From: Gammaproteobacteria bacterium
GTDB taxonomy: Bacteria > Pseudomonadota > Gammaproteobacteria > GRL18
Assembly: GCA_016744995.1 (NCBI GenBank)
Contig: JADGDG010000011.1
Coordinates: 62,001 to 126,000, forward strand
Length of the DNA: 64,000 nt
Direction: 5' to 3'
Part shown: positions 17,759 to 26,674 of the stretch, in pieces
How positions within the stretch are numbered: position 1 is the stretch's first letter
Layout: each line of letters opens with the position of its first letter
Made by a program: the position numbers and the translations under genes
The notes under the pieces: model-generated
Told to the model about the DNA's origin: nothing
What the model saw: only the letters and a program-made list of their open reading frames with translations
The model's database searches: none

Positions 17759-19597
17759 TTGACTACTTTTTTAAAAAATCATTTTAATCGTTGGCAGCTG
17801 GGGGTGATTTTAATCGCCCTTCTTTTTGCTGTGCCTGTTATTACTGTGTTCAGCTTTGTCTTTGAGGGTCAAAATGATGTCTGGCAACATCTGGTTGACA
17901 CCGTGCTTGCCGATTATATCAGCAATTCTCTCCTGCTCATGATCGGAGTCAGCTTCGGCACCCTGAGCATTGGCATTACCACCGCATGGCTCACCAGCAT
18001 CTGTGAGTTTCCCGGTCGAAAATTTTTTCAATGGGCACTATTATTACCATTAGCGGTGCCTGCCTACATCATTGCTTACACCTACACCGGTATGCTGGAT
18101 TTTTCCGGGCCGCTACAGACTCTCCTTAGAGAATTTTTCGGCTGGGGCCCCAGAGATTACTGGTTCCCGGAAATACGTTCAATTGGTGGCGCCATGATGA
18201 TGTTATCACTGGTGTTATACCCCTATGTTTATTTACTCACGCGGGCTGCTTTTTTAGAACAGTCCAGTGTCACTCTTGAAGCCAGTCGAACTCTGGGCAT
18301 GGGCCCCTGGAAAAGTTTTTTCTCTATTGCTCTGCCTATGGCACGGCCGGCAATCATTACCGGCCTTTCTCTGGCACTCATGGAAACTTTAGCCGATTTT
18401 GGTACTGTTGAATATTTTGGTGTGCCTACGTTTACTACAGGAATATTTCGCACCTGGTTTGGACTGGGTGATGCTACTGCCGCTGCACAACTGGCATCCA
18501 TGCTTTTATTATTTGTTTTTTTCCTGATCCTGATGGAGCGTTTTTCACGTCGCCAGGCACGTTATCATCAGCAGATTGGCCGCCAGGCCCATGCCCGACG
18601 AATTAAATTATCTTTTAAACAGGGCTGGATTGCTTTTATCGCCTGTTTAATTCCATTAGTGCTGGGATTCGGTCTGCCATTTGCGCAATTACTGAGCTGG
18701 ACCATAGAAACTGCCGATGAAATGATCAATAGTGACTTTTATGCATTAGTGCTAAACAGCCTGGCTCTGGCTCTTATCACTTCTTTGCTGGCATTGGCAC
18801 TGGCTCTGTTTATGGGCTATGGACAACGATTAAACAATACACGCTTTATCCGCCTGATGGTGCGCATTGCTTCTATGGGTTATGCAATCCCGGGAACAGT
18901 CATTGCCATTGGAGTGGTGATCCCCTTTGCATGGCTGGATAATACGGTTGATGACTGGGCACGAAATCAATTTGATTTTTCAACCGGCCTTATTCTCTCA
19001 GGGACTCTATTTGCTCTGGTATTTTCTTATCTGGTACGCTTTCTGGCGGTTTCAGTCGGTTCAGTTGAGTCCTCATTAGGAAAAATTAAACCCTCCATGG
19101 ACGATGCTGCTCGTTCAATGGGTTATAAGCCCTTCCAGGTGCTGCAAAAAATACATATCCCGCTGATGAGAACCACTCTGCTCACAGCCATTCTATTAGT
19201 CTTTGTCGACATTTTAAAAGAACTGCCAGCCACTTTGCTATTGCGCCCGTTTAACTTCAATACTCTGGCAGTCCGGGCCTATGAGCTGGCAGCAGATGAA
19301 CGCCTTGCCGATGCCTCCAGTGCTGCCATAATGATCGTTCTGACCGGTATTATCCCGGTTATCCTGCTCAGCCTGGCCATTACTAAAAATCAGTTTGAGC
19401 CTTCAGCTTGTGGGGAGCCTTCAGCTAGTAGAGAGCCCTCAGCTAGTAGAGAGCCCTCAGCCAGTGGAGAGCCTTCAGCTCATAAAGAGTCTTCAGCTTG
19501 TAAAGAGCCTTCAGCTTGTAAAGAGCCTTCAGCTTGTAAAGAACCTTCAGCTGGAGAAAGGCCCCCAGCCAATAAAGAGCCAGAAAAAAATGATTAA
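17759..19597 (+). CDS. fbpB: iron(III) ABC transporter permease with an 18-bp-repeat tail
   Basis: Two-module permease of about 12 membrane segments. Both coupling loops are seen: EASRTLGMGPWKSFF with ALPMARPAI, and DAARSMGYKPFQVL with IPLMRTTL. The core ends near residue 545; after it comes a tail of about 60 residues made of the hexapeptide EPSACK and variants, encoded by ten 18-bp DNA repeats (19397-19581). Such a tail is not part of the family. The start is TTG 17759 (MTTFLKNHFNRWQLG), with no good ribosome site; GTG 17804 is an alternative. The stop overlaps the fbpC start by eight bases. Confidence 0.93.
   Translation: MTTFLKNHFNRWQLGVILIALLFAVPVITVFSFVFEGQNDVWQHLVDTVLADYISNSLLLMIGVSFGTLSIGITTAWLTSICEFPGRKFFQWALLLPLAVPAYIIAYTYTGMLDFSGPLQTLLREFFGWGPRDYWFPEIRSIGGAMMMLSLVLYPYVYLLTRAAFLEQSSVTLEASRTLGMGPWKSFFSIALPMARPAIITGLSLALMETLADFGTVEYFGVPTFTTGIFRTWFGLGDATAAAQLASMLLLFVFFLILMERFSRRQARYHQQIGRQAHARRIKLSFKQGWIAFIACLIPLVLGFGLPFAQLLSWTIETADEMINSDFYALVLNSLALALITSLLALALALFMGYGQRLNNTRFIRLMVRIASMGYAIPGTVIAIGVVIPFAWLDNTVDDWARNQFDFSTGLILSGTLFALVFSYLVRFLAVSVGSVESSLGKIKPSMDDAARSMGYKPFQVLQKIHIPLMRTTLLTAILLVFVDILKELPATLLLRPFNFNTLAVRAYELAADERLADASSAAIMIVLTGIIPVILLSLAITKNQFEPSACGEPSASREPSASREPSASGEPSAHKESSACKEPSACKEPSACKEPSAGERPPANKEPEKND
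19397..19581 (+). repeat. 18-bp tandem repeats (about 10 units) in the end of fbpB
   Basis: Unit GAGCCTTCAGCTTGTAAA with variants, ten copies plus five bases. Related units occur at 31076-31201 and 46962-47033. Here it is translated as EPSACK. The copies are nearly uniform in the middle (three almost identical units at about 19500-19560), suggesting recent expansion. Confidence 0.9.
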
Positions 19598-20642
19598 TAC
19601 GCTCCTGCAACTTAACAACATATCACTCAGTTATGGCTCCCATACAGTGATACAAAATATTGATCTCTATTTAGATGAAGGGGAAATAGGCTGTCTCCTG
19701 GGTTCTAGCGGCTGTGGTAAAACCACCCTGTTACGCAGTATTGCAGGCTTTGAAAAACCCGATCAGGGAAAAATTCAAATCCGTAATAAAATAGTGAATA
19801 GCAACACTATTAATACCCCCCCGGAGCAGCGGAATATCGGTATGGTGTTTCAGGATTTTGCCTTATTCCCCCACCTCAGCGTTAGAAAAAATATTGCTTT
19901 TGGCCTGATTAAGCTTAAAAAAACAGCAGTAAAGCAACGGGTCAATGAATTACTTGAGATGATAGATCTGACTGATATTGGCGAAAAATACCCTCATCAA
20001 CTCTCTGGAGGACAACAGCAGCGTGTTGCTCTGGCCCGCGCTCTGGCCCCGAAACCCGACCTGTTGCTATTGGATGAGCCCTTCTCAAGTCTGGACATTG
20101 AACTGAGAGAACAATTGGCTGCGGAAGTCGGTAAAATTATCAAACATGAAGGTATTACTGCTATTTTAGTCACCCATGATCAGCATGAAGCATTTGCCAT
20201 GGCTGATAAAGTGGGTTTATTACATCAGGGCAAGATGCTCCAGTGGGACACACCCTATAATTTATACCATAGACCATCCTCTCAATATGCAGCTAATTTT
20301 ATTGGCCAGGGAGTTATGATCCCTGGAGAGGTGATTGGTGATCAAATAATAAAAACCGAGTTGGGCAATATCCATGGAAAAATGCCGGATGGCTGCCGGA
20401 TCGGCTGCCTTGTTGATGTTCTAGTACGTCCCGATGATATTATCCATGATGATACGAGTGAATATCAATTAGAAATCACGGATAAGGTTTTTCGTGGTGC
20501 AGAATTTTTATATACCTTAAAAGTCAGTGAAAGCAGCAAGATACTTTGCATCACCCCCAGCCATCATGATCACCCAATTAACAGCTTGCTGGGGATCACT
20601 CTGGGTATGACTCATATTGTTGCTTTAAAAAAGGATCCGTGA
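19590..20642 (+). CDS. fbpC: iron(III) ABC transporter ATP-binding protein
   Basis: Cytoplasmic ATPase of the iron importer, 350 residues from ATG 19590 (MINTLLQLNNISLSYGSH). Walker A GSSGCGKTT, signature LSGGQQQRVALARA, Walker B LLLLDEPFSSLD, and the H-loop VTHDQHEAF are all intact; a C-terminal TOBE-type domain follows (VRPDDI). The frame is open up to 19395 because the 18-bp repeats of fbpB are free of stops in this frame too, but that extension (SLQLVK repeats) is a shadow, not the protein. Overlaps fbpB by eight bases. Confidence 0.94.
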   Translation: MINTLLQLNNISLSYGSHTVIQNIDLYLDEGEIGCLLGSSGCGKTTLLRSIAGFEKPDQGKIQIRNKIVNSNTINTPPEQRNIGMVFQDFALFPHLSVRKNIAFGLIKLKKTAVKQRVNELLEMIDLTDIGEKYPHQLSGGQQQRVALARALAPKPDLLLLDEPFSSLDIELREQLAAEVGKIIKHEGITAILVTHDQHEAFAMADKVGLLHQGKMLQWDTPYNLYHRPSSQYAANFIGQGVMIPGEVIGDQIIKTELGNIHGKMPDGCRIGCLVDVLVRPDDIIHDDTSEYQLEITDKVFRGAEFLYTLKVSESSKILCITPSHHDHPINSLLGITLGMTHIVALKKDP

Positions 20643-20722
20643 TCAGAAAATACTATATCAGGGCCAGAGTCAAAATTGTTTTTCTACAGTTTTCCTTAAT
20701 TTACTGATATTTATTATAGTGA

Positions 20723-21982
20723 CTATGACTTAAATACAGGCCGTGCTAAAGATGGTAATTTTTCGCTGAACCCCATGCCGAATAGTCCCATGGCACGTTT
20801 GATCATTAAGTTTTTTAATGGATTGAATTTATCCGCAATATTAAGTCCTGAATTGCGTAATAACTTGAGTGGAGTGATATCATTACTGAATAATCGCTTA
20901 AAGCCATCCATTGCCGCCAACATGGCGATATTGTCACCTTTGCGCCGCCTTTCATAGCGTCGTAATACAGACATAGCACCAACATTTCGCTTTTTGTCTA
21001 TTGCAAGTAAGAGTTCTTCTGCCAGCACCGCCGCATCTAACAAGCCAAGATTAACCCCCTGCCCTGCAAGCGGATGCACGGTATGAGCGGCGTCACCAAC
21101 CAATGCCAGATGCTCCTGAACATATTGATTCGCATGTCGTAGGCGTAATGGAAAACTGCCCCGCTCTGAACTCAATTGAATTCGTCCCAGAGAACTACCA
21201 AAAGTGACCTGTAATTCCTGACTAAAATCATGCTCATTCATATTAAGCAAACACTGTGCTTTTTCTTCAGTGGTAGACCAGACTATGGAACTTTGCCCAC
21301 CCGCAAGTGGCAGAAAAGCCAACGGGCCATCAGGCATAAACTGTTGCCAGCAGGCATTTTGATGAGATTCGGAAGTTGTAACATTACAAACCACAGCATT
21401 CTGATGATAAGCCCAACTGCTCAGAGTAATACCCGCCTGTTTTCTAACCCAGGAATTCGCACCATCTGCACCAATAATTAATTGAGTTTTGAGTTTCAGG
21501 CCATCGCTTGCAGTCAGTTCAACACCCTGTTCATTCAACTGCATTGACTGTAATTGCACCGGCATAAGCAAATCAATATTATCAAAGTCAGACAAGCGCA
21601 TCTGCATTGCTTTTTGAATCACCCTGTTTTCAATAATATGCCCTAAATCAGCCTGACCCACCTCGGTGCTGTCAAAATGAATCTGCCCCTGTCCTGTTGC
21701 ATCCCAGACATGCATTTTATCATAGGCGGCAACACCATCATGCTGCATATTTTCCCAAATTCCGAGATTTTCAAAAATATGCTGACTGGCGTGCGTAATG
21801 GCACTGACTCGAATATCATGAGAACCCTCTTGCCAATCAAAATTGCTTTGATAAGCCTCAACTACTGCAATCTTAAGTGAACTATTTCCCAGGGCACAAG
21901 CCAAAGTCGCTCCGACCATACCTCCGCCGACAATAATAATATCGTAGGATTGTTCTTTTTGTTGTTTCTTTATTTTGGTCAT
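20723..21982 (-). CDS. ubiI: UbiH/UbiF/VisC-type FAD monooxygenase (ubiquinone biosynthesis)
   Basis: Flavin-dependent ring hydroxylase of ubiquinone synthesis, 419 residues. FAD-binding motif DIIIVGGGMVGATLACAL, then DIRVSAITHASQHIFENLG and late GDAAHTVHPLAGQGVNLGLLD, which binds the FAD ribityl part. It lies 49 bases downstream of ubiH in the order of E. coli visC, so UbiI (C5 hydroxylation) is the likeliest role. UbiF-like activity cannot be excluded, although a Coq7-type enzyme at 39439-40089 can supply the C6 step. Confidence 0.87.
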   Translation of the reverse strand: MTKIKKQQKEQSYDIIIVGGGMVGATLACALGNSSLKIAVVEAYQSNFDWQEGSHDIRVSAITHASQHIFENLGIWENMQHDGVAAYDKMHVWDATGQGQIHFDSTEVGQADLGHIIENRVIQKAMQMRLSDFDNIDLLMPVQLQSMQLNEQGVELTASDGLKLKTQLIIGADGANSWVRKQAGITLSSWAYHQNAVVCNVTTSESHQNACWQQFMPDGPLAFLPLAGGQSSIVWSTTEEKAQCLLNMNEHDFSQELQVTFGSSLGRIQLSSERGSFPLRLRHANQYVQEHLALVGDAAHTVHPLAGQGVNLGLLDAAVLAEELLLAIDKKRNVGAMSVLRRYERRRKGDNIAMLAAMDGFKRLFSNDITPLKLLRNSGLNIADKFNPLKNLMIKRAMGLFGMGFSEKLPSLARPVFKS

Positions 21983-22030
21983 TTTTTTGTCTTATTAATA
22001 TTCAGCAGGGGTCAACATCATAGCAGATCC

Positions 22031-23335
22031 TTACAACAGCGATTTCCCAACAGCCATTTTGCTCATTTTTCCCTGTAGCATACCACAGCCCATTGCTTCA
22101 TGAGCAATAGCATGTTTCAGAGGGGGGAGAATATCAGTCATCAATAGCCCGGAGTTTCTCAAAACAGCCAGAGAGAGAGATTGATTTGAAAAGAGTTTAA
22201 TCAAACTATGTGTAATTCGAGTCACTTGCCTGATATCAGGCTGACGCCACTGCCAATAGCTGCTAAGTAATTTTCTGTTTCCAGGATCACCGGATTGACT
22301 GGTTTGAATTTCAGTGGTGATTAATTCAGCCAGTGCAGATATATCACGCAGTCCCAGATTAAAACCCTGCCCGGCAACCGGATGTACACCATGGGCGGCA
22401 TTGCCAATTAAGGCCACTCGATCCTGATACGCCAGAGTCTCATTATCAATGGTCATCAGTACCAATGGGTAACTTGCTCTCCGACCGACTTTATTAATCT
22501 GCCCCAGGCGAAAACCAAAACGCTGCTGCAGCGCCTGTATAAAATCTGCATCATTCAATGCCATGATCCCTTCAAGTTGTTCATCCTTGACGGTCCAGAC
22601 CAGAGAACTGCGATGACGGGTCAGGGGTAATACCGCTAACGGCCCGGAATCGGTAAAGCGTTCATAAGCAACGTTATTATGGGGTAGTTCTGTTTCAATA
22701 TTGGCAATAATTGCCGTCTGCGCATAGGCTTGCTGATTGATCTGGACACCCAAAGCTTCACGGGTTTTAGAATTAACACCATCGGCAATGATCAGCAGAC
22801 GAGCACTGATTGTTTTAGAGAGTGTTTTAGAGAGTGTTTTAGTGACTTTTTTATCGCCAGTTTGCAAGCCGATAATTACTTCGTCCGGAGAGGTTTTGAG
22901 ATGCTCAATGGTGGCTGGGCAAAAAAGATGTATATTATCTTTTTGTTTCATTTGTGCAACTAGCATTTCACCCACAACACGACTTTCAACTACATAACCC
23001 AGAGCAGGCACGCCTTCCTTCTGGTGATCGAGTCGAGTCACTCCCATATGTCCGCGATCAGAAATATGAATCTGTTTTATCGCCTCAAAACCGTCCCCAT
23101 CTCGCTGGATCAGTTTGTCCCAGAGCCCCATTGAGTGGTAAATTTGCCTTGAGCTCCAGGCCAGTGCCAGACAGCGGTCATCAAAACTGGGCTGACTTTG
23201 CTCTTGCTGATATGGGTGTGCTTCAAGCACTGCAATTTTTAAGTCTAATGGCGCCAGTGCCAGAGCCATAGTTGCACCCGACATACCACCGCCGACAATG
23301 ACAATATCAAAATGCTCAGTTGATTGTTTGGTCAT
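22031..23335 (-). CDS. ubiH: 2-octaprenyl-6-methoxyphenol hydroxylase
   Basis: FAD monooxygenase of ubiquinone synthesis, 434 residues. FAD motif DIVIVGGGMSGATMALAL, the UbiH hallmark SFDDRCLALAWSSRQI and IHISDRGHMG, and the late GNAAHGVHPVAGQGFNLGLRD. Second of three genes in the leftward order ygfB, pepP, ubiH, ubiI found in many gammaproteobacteria. It contains a short insertion TLSKTLSKTIS near residue 165-178 coded by 12-bp tandem repeats. Confidence 0.93.
   Translation of the reverse strand: MTKQSTEHFDIVIVGGGMSGATMALALAPLDLKIAVLEAHPYQQEQSQPSFDDRCLALAWSSRQIYHSMGLWDKLIQRDGDGFEAIKQIHISDRGHMGVTRLDHQKEGVPALGYVVESRVVGEMLVAQMKQKDNIHLFCPATIEHLKTSPDEVIIGLQTGDKKVTKTLSKTLSKTISARLLIIADGVNSKTREALGVQINQQAYAQTAIIANIETELPHNNVAYERFTDSGPLAVLPLTRHRSSLVWTVKDEQLEGIMALNDADFIQALQQRFGFRLGQINKVGRRASYPLVLMTIDNETLAYQDRVALIGNAAHGVHPVAGQGFNLGLRDISALAELITTEIQTSQSGDPGNRKLLSSYWQWRQPDIRQVTRITHSLIKLFSNQSLSLAVLRNSGLLMTDILPPLKHAIAHEAMGCGMLQGKMSKMAVGKSLL
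22811..22846 (+). repeat. 12-bp tandem repeat inside ubiH
   Basis: Three copies of TGTTTTAGAGAG (the last ending TGAC), giving the peptide KTLSKTLSKTIS on the coding strand. A small in-frame expansion. Confidence 0.85.
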
Positions 23336-23463
23336 TCTGTTTCGTTCCCACTCATCATTTTATTAAGTGTTTTTTAGATTCATCTCATTCAGGCGCACTG
23401 CCAGCAGATAATATAGTATCTGCATACACTGGAAGCACTGGCAAGACACTCATCCTCGCGGCT

Positions 23464-24927
23464 TCAGCGTTTCTTGCGCACTGTTTTCCTGATGGCTTTT
23501 TTTCTCACTGCTTTTTTCCTAACCGCTTTCTTTTTTGTCACATTTTTTTTAACAGATTGTTTCTTAAGCGATGATTTCTTTACCGTGCTTTTTGCTCCAG
23601 GAAGCACTTTATTGTTTCTTGACACAGACATAAGTGCTTCAATTTCAACCACACTTTTAAGCGCCCCGGCGGTGAGTACTTCATACCCGGTTCGGGTAAC
23701 ACGCACATCATCCTCGATCCGAATACCAATATTTCGCCATTTCTTCGCTATCTTCCGATTATCTCCGGTATAAATTCCCGGTTCAATGGTCAAAACCATG
23801 CCTGGTTCCAGCATGCGCCACTCATTATCAATTTTATAATCACCCACATCATGGACATCCAGCCCCAGCCAGTGTCCAGTTCGATGCATATAAAAAACTT
23901 TATAGGCTTCATCTTTAATTAATTTATCAACTCGTCCTTTTAACAAACCAAGACGAACAAGTCCCCTGGTGATCACTTTAACAGCCACTTCATGAGGGGC
24001 ATTCCAATGACTGCCAGGATAAACCATTTCAATTGCTGCTTTCTGTGCTTCCAGTACCAGTTCATATAGTGCTTTTTGCTCCGGTGAAAAACGTCCATTG
24101 ACTGGGTAGGTTCGGGTGATATCAGAGGCATAGCCCTGATATTCACCTCCGGCATCGACTAAAACCAGATCACCGGATTTCAAAGGGGCATTATTCTCAG
24201 TGTAATGTAGAATACAACCATTTTCACCACCACCGACAATGGATGGGTAGGCCAGATCACGACAACCATTAAACAGGCACTGATGCACAAATTCTGCTTC
24301 CAGCTGATATTCAAGCAAGCCCGGCTGACAGGTTTTCATTAAACGTTCATGTGCTTTACAGGAGATACCGGCAGCTTTTTTCATCATTTTAATTTCAATG
24401 GAGGATTTAAACAGTCGCATTTCATGTAAGAGATGATCCAGGGCTACAAACTCACCCGGTGCATTCACTCCCATGCGTACTTTTTGTTTTAATTGATTCA
24501 CCCAGCCCATTAGACGCTGATCAAAATCAGCATGGATACCCATAGTGTAAAATACTCGGGTTTTGTTCTCCATCAAACCAGGTAGTATTTCATCAATATC
24601 AGTGATAGGAAAGGAATCATCTGCCCCATAACTGGCTAAGACTCCTTCCTGGCCAGCACGACGACCATGCCAGACTTCCTGTGTCTCATTTTTTTCACGA
24701 CAAAAAAGAACATATTCGCCATGCTCTCGCCCTGGAATTAAGACCAGGACAGATTCCGGCTCCCAAAAACCGGTTAAATACAAAAAGTCACTATCTGGTC
24801 TGAATGCATAATTAACATCCCGATTTCTTACCTGCTCCCCTGCAGTAGGCAAGATGGCAATGCTGTTACTGCCCATATCCTGCATTAAATGTTTTCTGCG
24901 TTTTGCAAATTCTTTGGTTTCTATCAT
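23464..24927 (-). CDS. pepP: Xaa-Pro aminopeptidase with lysine/arginine-rich tail
   Basis: Two-metal M24 aminopeptidase removing N-terminal residues before proline. Metal ligands are visible in VDAGGEYQGYASDITRTYP, HRTGHWLGLDVHDVG, LTIEPGIY and IGIRIEDDV. The family core ends near residue 440; the protein then carries about 45 extra residues rich in Lys, Arg, Ala and Val, with pentapeptides KKAVR/KKAIR (total 487 residues). Such a basic tail resembles those of histone-like proteins and PhaF and is not typical of PepP. Between ygfB (27 bases upstream) and ubiH (128 bases downstream). Confidence 0.94.
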   Translation of the reverse strand: MIETKEFAKRRKHLMQDMGSNSIAILPTAGEQVRNRDVNYAFRPDSDFLYLTGFWEPESVLVLIPGREHGEYVLFCREKNETQEVWHGRRAGQEGVLASYGADDSFPITDIDEILPGLMENKTRVFYTMGIHADFDQRLMGWVNQLKQKVRMGVNAPGEFVALDHLLHEMRLFKSSIEIKMMKKAAGISCKAHERLMKTCQPGLLEYQLEAEFVHQCLFNGCRDLAYPSIVGGGENGCILHYTENNAPLKSGDLVLVDAGGEYQGYASDITRTYPVNGRFSPEQKALYELVLEAQKAAIEMVYPGSHWNAPHEVAVKVITRGLVRLGLLKGRVDKLIKDEAYKVFYMHRTGHWLGLDVHDVGDYKIDNEWRMLEPGMVLTIEPGIYTGDNRKIAKKWRNIGIRIEDDVRVTRTGYEVLTAGALKSVVEIEALMSVSRNNKVLPGAKSTVKKSSLKKQSVKKNVTKKKAVRKKAVRKKAIRKTVRKKR

Positions 24928-24954
24928 TTTTATTTTGACTCAAACTTAGTATAA

Positions 24955-25554
24955 TTAATGCATCGTTATATCACTATCCGATAGATCAACAGATCGACGA
25001 ACTGGATTGATTTCTTCATTCACTAATAACACACCGATACGAATAAATTCAATAAATTCAACAATGGCTTGTTCATCGCTGTCATCCCCGGCCAACTCAT
25101 AATCTTCAACCGTGGCAATTGAAGCCATAGCTTCAACAAATTCAGTAACTTCTGCAGGATAATCAGAGAATTTTTTTATACCAGCCAGGCTCAATCCCAT
25201 TAAAAAGCCCTGAGCCCATTCCGCAATCGCTTTTAATCGAATGCTTTCACTGGCATCCTCAGGTAAAAGGGGATAAAAATTGAGGTTATTATCAGAAAGT
25301 GCCTTAACTGTCTCTAAAAAGAAATCTTTAAATGATTCGGCAATGGCTTCAAGTAATAAACCACGTGAATTCACCACATTGGATGCTGCAGAATTATCAC
25401 CCAGAAAAGTGAGCGCTAACCAGTCATGTATATTCAGCTCACTATTACCACATAGAACCCCACACAGGGTACCATGTACTTCTGAGGGGGATAATTCACT
25501 GTCTAATTTATCCAAATCAGCTCTTATTTGCTCAATACCTACTTTTGATGACAT
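24955..25554 (-). CDS. ygfB: YgfB/UPF0149 family protein
   Basis: A 199-residue protein of the UPF0149 family, whose members in Pseudomonas affect cell-wall-linked gene regulation. LSPSEVHGTLCGVLCG, then AEWAQGFLMGLSLAG and AIVEFIEFIRIGVLLV are typical. First gene of the pepP-ubiH-ubiI block, divergent from zapB-like/zapA as in other gammaproteobacteria. Confidence 0.92.
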   Translation of the reverse strand: MSSKVGIEQIRADLDKLDSELSPSEVHGTLCGVLCGNSELNIHDWLALTFLGDNSAASNVVNSRGLLLEAIAESFKDFFLETVKALSDNNLNFYPLLPEDASESIRLKAIAEWAQGFLMGLSLAGIKKFSDYPAEVTEFVEAMASIATVEDYELAGDDSDEQAIVEFIEFIRIGVLLVNEEINPVRRSVDLSDSDITMH

Positions 25555-25799
25555 ATAACCTTCTTAATAGTCATTATTAGCCAAAACTAATCAATTTTTA
25601 AGTCTCATTAAGGCTAGAATCTATCCTTAAACGTGATTTATTCTCCATTATTGGAATTATAACCCAGTTAATCAATATTTCCCTTATAGATTGTTACTTT
25701 AGCATTGACCAATGCGACAATGACTCTTAATATAACAAGAGTTAAACCTTAGGGTCAGAATCAGGCTTAAAGAAGCAGGATAAAAACAGGGTAGAAAAT

Positions 25800-26033
25800 A
25801 TGGTCGAAAATGCAATTGCCACAGAGACTGATATCGAATTAAAACGTCTGGACGAAAGTGTGGATATTTTACTTGGAACCATCAGCCAACTTAAAGAAGA
25901 AAATGTCCAACTACGCTCACAGCAAGAATTCCTGCAGGTTGAACGTTCCAGACTCATGGAAAAAACCGAAACAGCACGAACCCGTGTGGAAGCCATTATT
26001 AACCGCCTAAAAGCTATGGAGAGTAACGGATGA
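25800..26033 (+). CDS. small coiled-coil protein, TIGR02449/ZapB-like
   Basis: A 77-residue, fully helical protein with heptad pattern (ELKRLDESVDILLGTISQLKEENVQLRSQ). It matches the short coiled-coil family found directly before zapA in gammaproteobacteria, related in form to ZapB. Its stop overlaps the zapA start by four bases, so a role in the division apparatus is likely by context. Confidence 0.85.
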   Translation: MVENAIATETDIELKRLDESVDILLGTISQLKEENVQLRSQQEFLQVERSRLMEKTETARTRVEAIINRLKAMESNG

Positions 26034-26341
26034 AAGAAGAAACTGTACCCGTTACCGTTAAAATTCTTGAAAAAGACTATCGCATTGCCTGTGCCGCTAA
26101 TCATAAAGAAAGCCTGGAAGATTCGGCCGCTCTGTTGAACAATAAAATGCATGAAATTCGCACTTCAGGTAAAGTCATCGGAAGTGACCGCATTGCTGTT
26201 ATGGCTGCACTCAACCTTGCCCATGACTTATTGCAGCAACAGCAGCAGACCAGTCATGATAATCAACTCAAACAACACCTGCGCCAATTAAGAGAAAAAA
26301 TTGACGGCGCTGTGAATGAAAGTAAACAGATGGAGCTTTAA
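26030..26341 (+). CDS. zapA: cell division protein ZapA
   Basis: Promotes FtsZ bundling at midcell. The 103-residue protein starts with the beta-strand region VTVKILEKDYRIACAANHKESLEDSAALLNNKM and IGSDRIAVMAALNLAHDLL, followed by a coiled-coil tail. Overlaps the upstream coiled-coil gene and is followed by 6S RNA, the classic zapA-ssrS-ygfA order. Confidence 0.95.
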   Translation: MKEETVPVTVKILEKDYRIACAANHKESLEDSAALLNNKMHEIRTSGKVIGSDRIAVMAALNLAHDLLQQQQQTSHDNQLKQHLRQLREKIDGAVNESKQMEL

Positions 26342-26398
26342 TTAGTTTGTATATTAAAAGCAGTTCGACTTATAAACATACAAACCAGGCAACTTATT

Positions 26399-26426
26399 TT
26401 GCCCTGCAAGTTTAAGATGTTATAAT
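26399..26426 (+). promoter_or_regulatory. sigma-70 promoter of 6S RNA
   Basis: A TTGCCC element at 26399-26404 and a perfect TATAAT at 26421-26426, spaced 16 bases, placed 8 bases before the expected 5' end of 6S RNA. Confidence 0.7.
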
Positions 26427-26434
26427 ACCGCTAT

Positions 26435-26652
26435 GTGAAAGTTCTCTCTGAGCAGGTTAGTGAACTGGGTACTTCTTGAGCCGTAATCTTTTACCCCGGG
26501 GATGCGCGCCTGGTACTGTGTGCATGCCTGTCCTTTAGCTGCAATTTTTATTGCAGCTAAAGAGAACAGAAAGCCTTATTTATCAGTCATATCCCCACTT
26601 GAACCGATAGGTTCAAGAGCGAAAGTTGACGACGGCCCAGACTGTCTTTCAC
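26435..26652 (+). ncRNA. ssrS: 6S RNA
   Basis: Regulator of sigma-70 RNA polymerase. The ends pair (GTGAAAG at 26435-26441 with CTTTCAC at 26646-26652), and 6S hallmarks are seen inside: TTCTTGAGCCGTAAT, GCATGCCTGTCC, GAGAACAGAAAGCCTTA and the stem ACTTGAACC...GGTTCAAG. Position between zapA and the cyclo-ligase gene is diagnostic in gammaproteobacteria. Confidence 0.95.
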
Positions 26653-26674
26653 TCTTAATTTCCGGTGACTTCTT

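Noticed and set aside
19395-19589. Extra N-terminal 65 residues (SLQLVK repeats) for the iron transporter ATPase
   Set aside because: They are the 18-bp repeats of fbpB read in another frame; the ATPase family starts at ATG 19590, which overlaps the fbpB stop as usual in operons.
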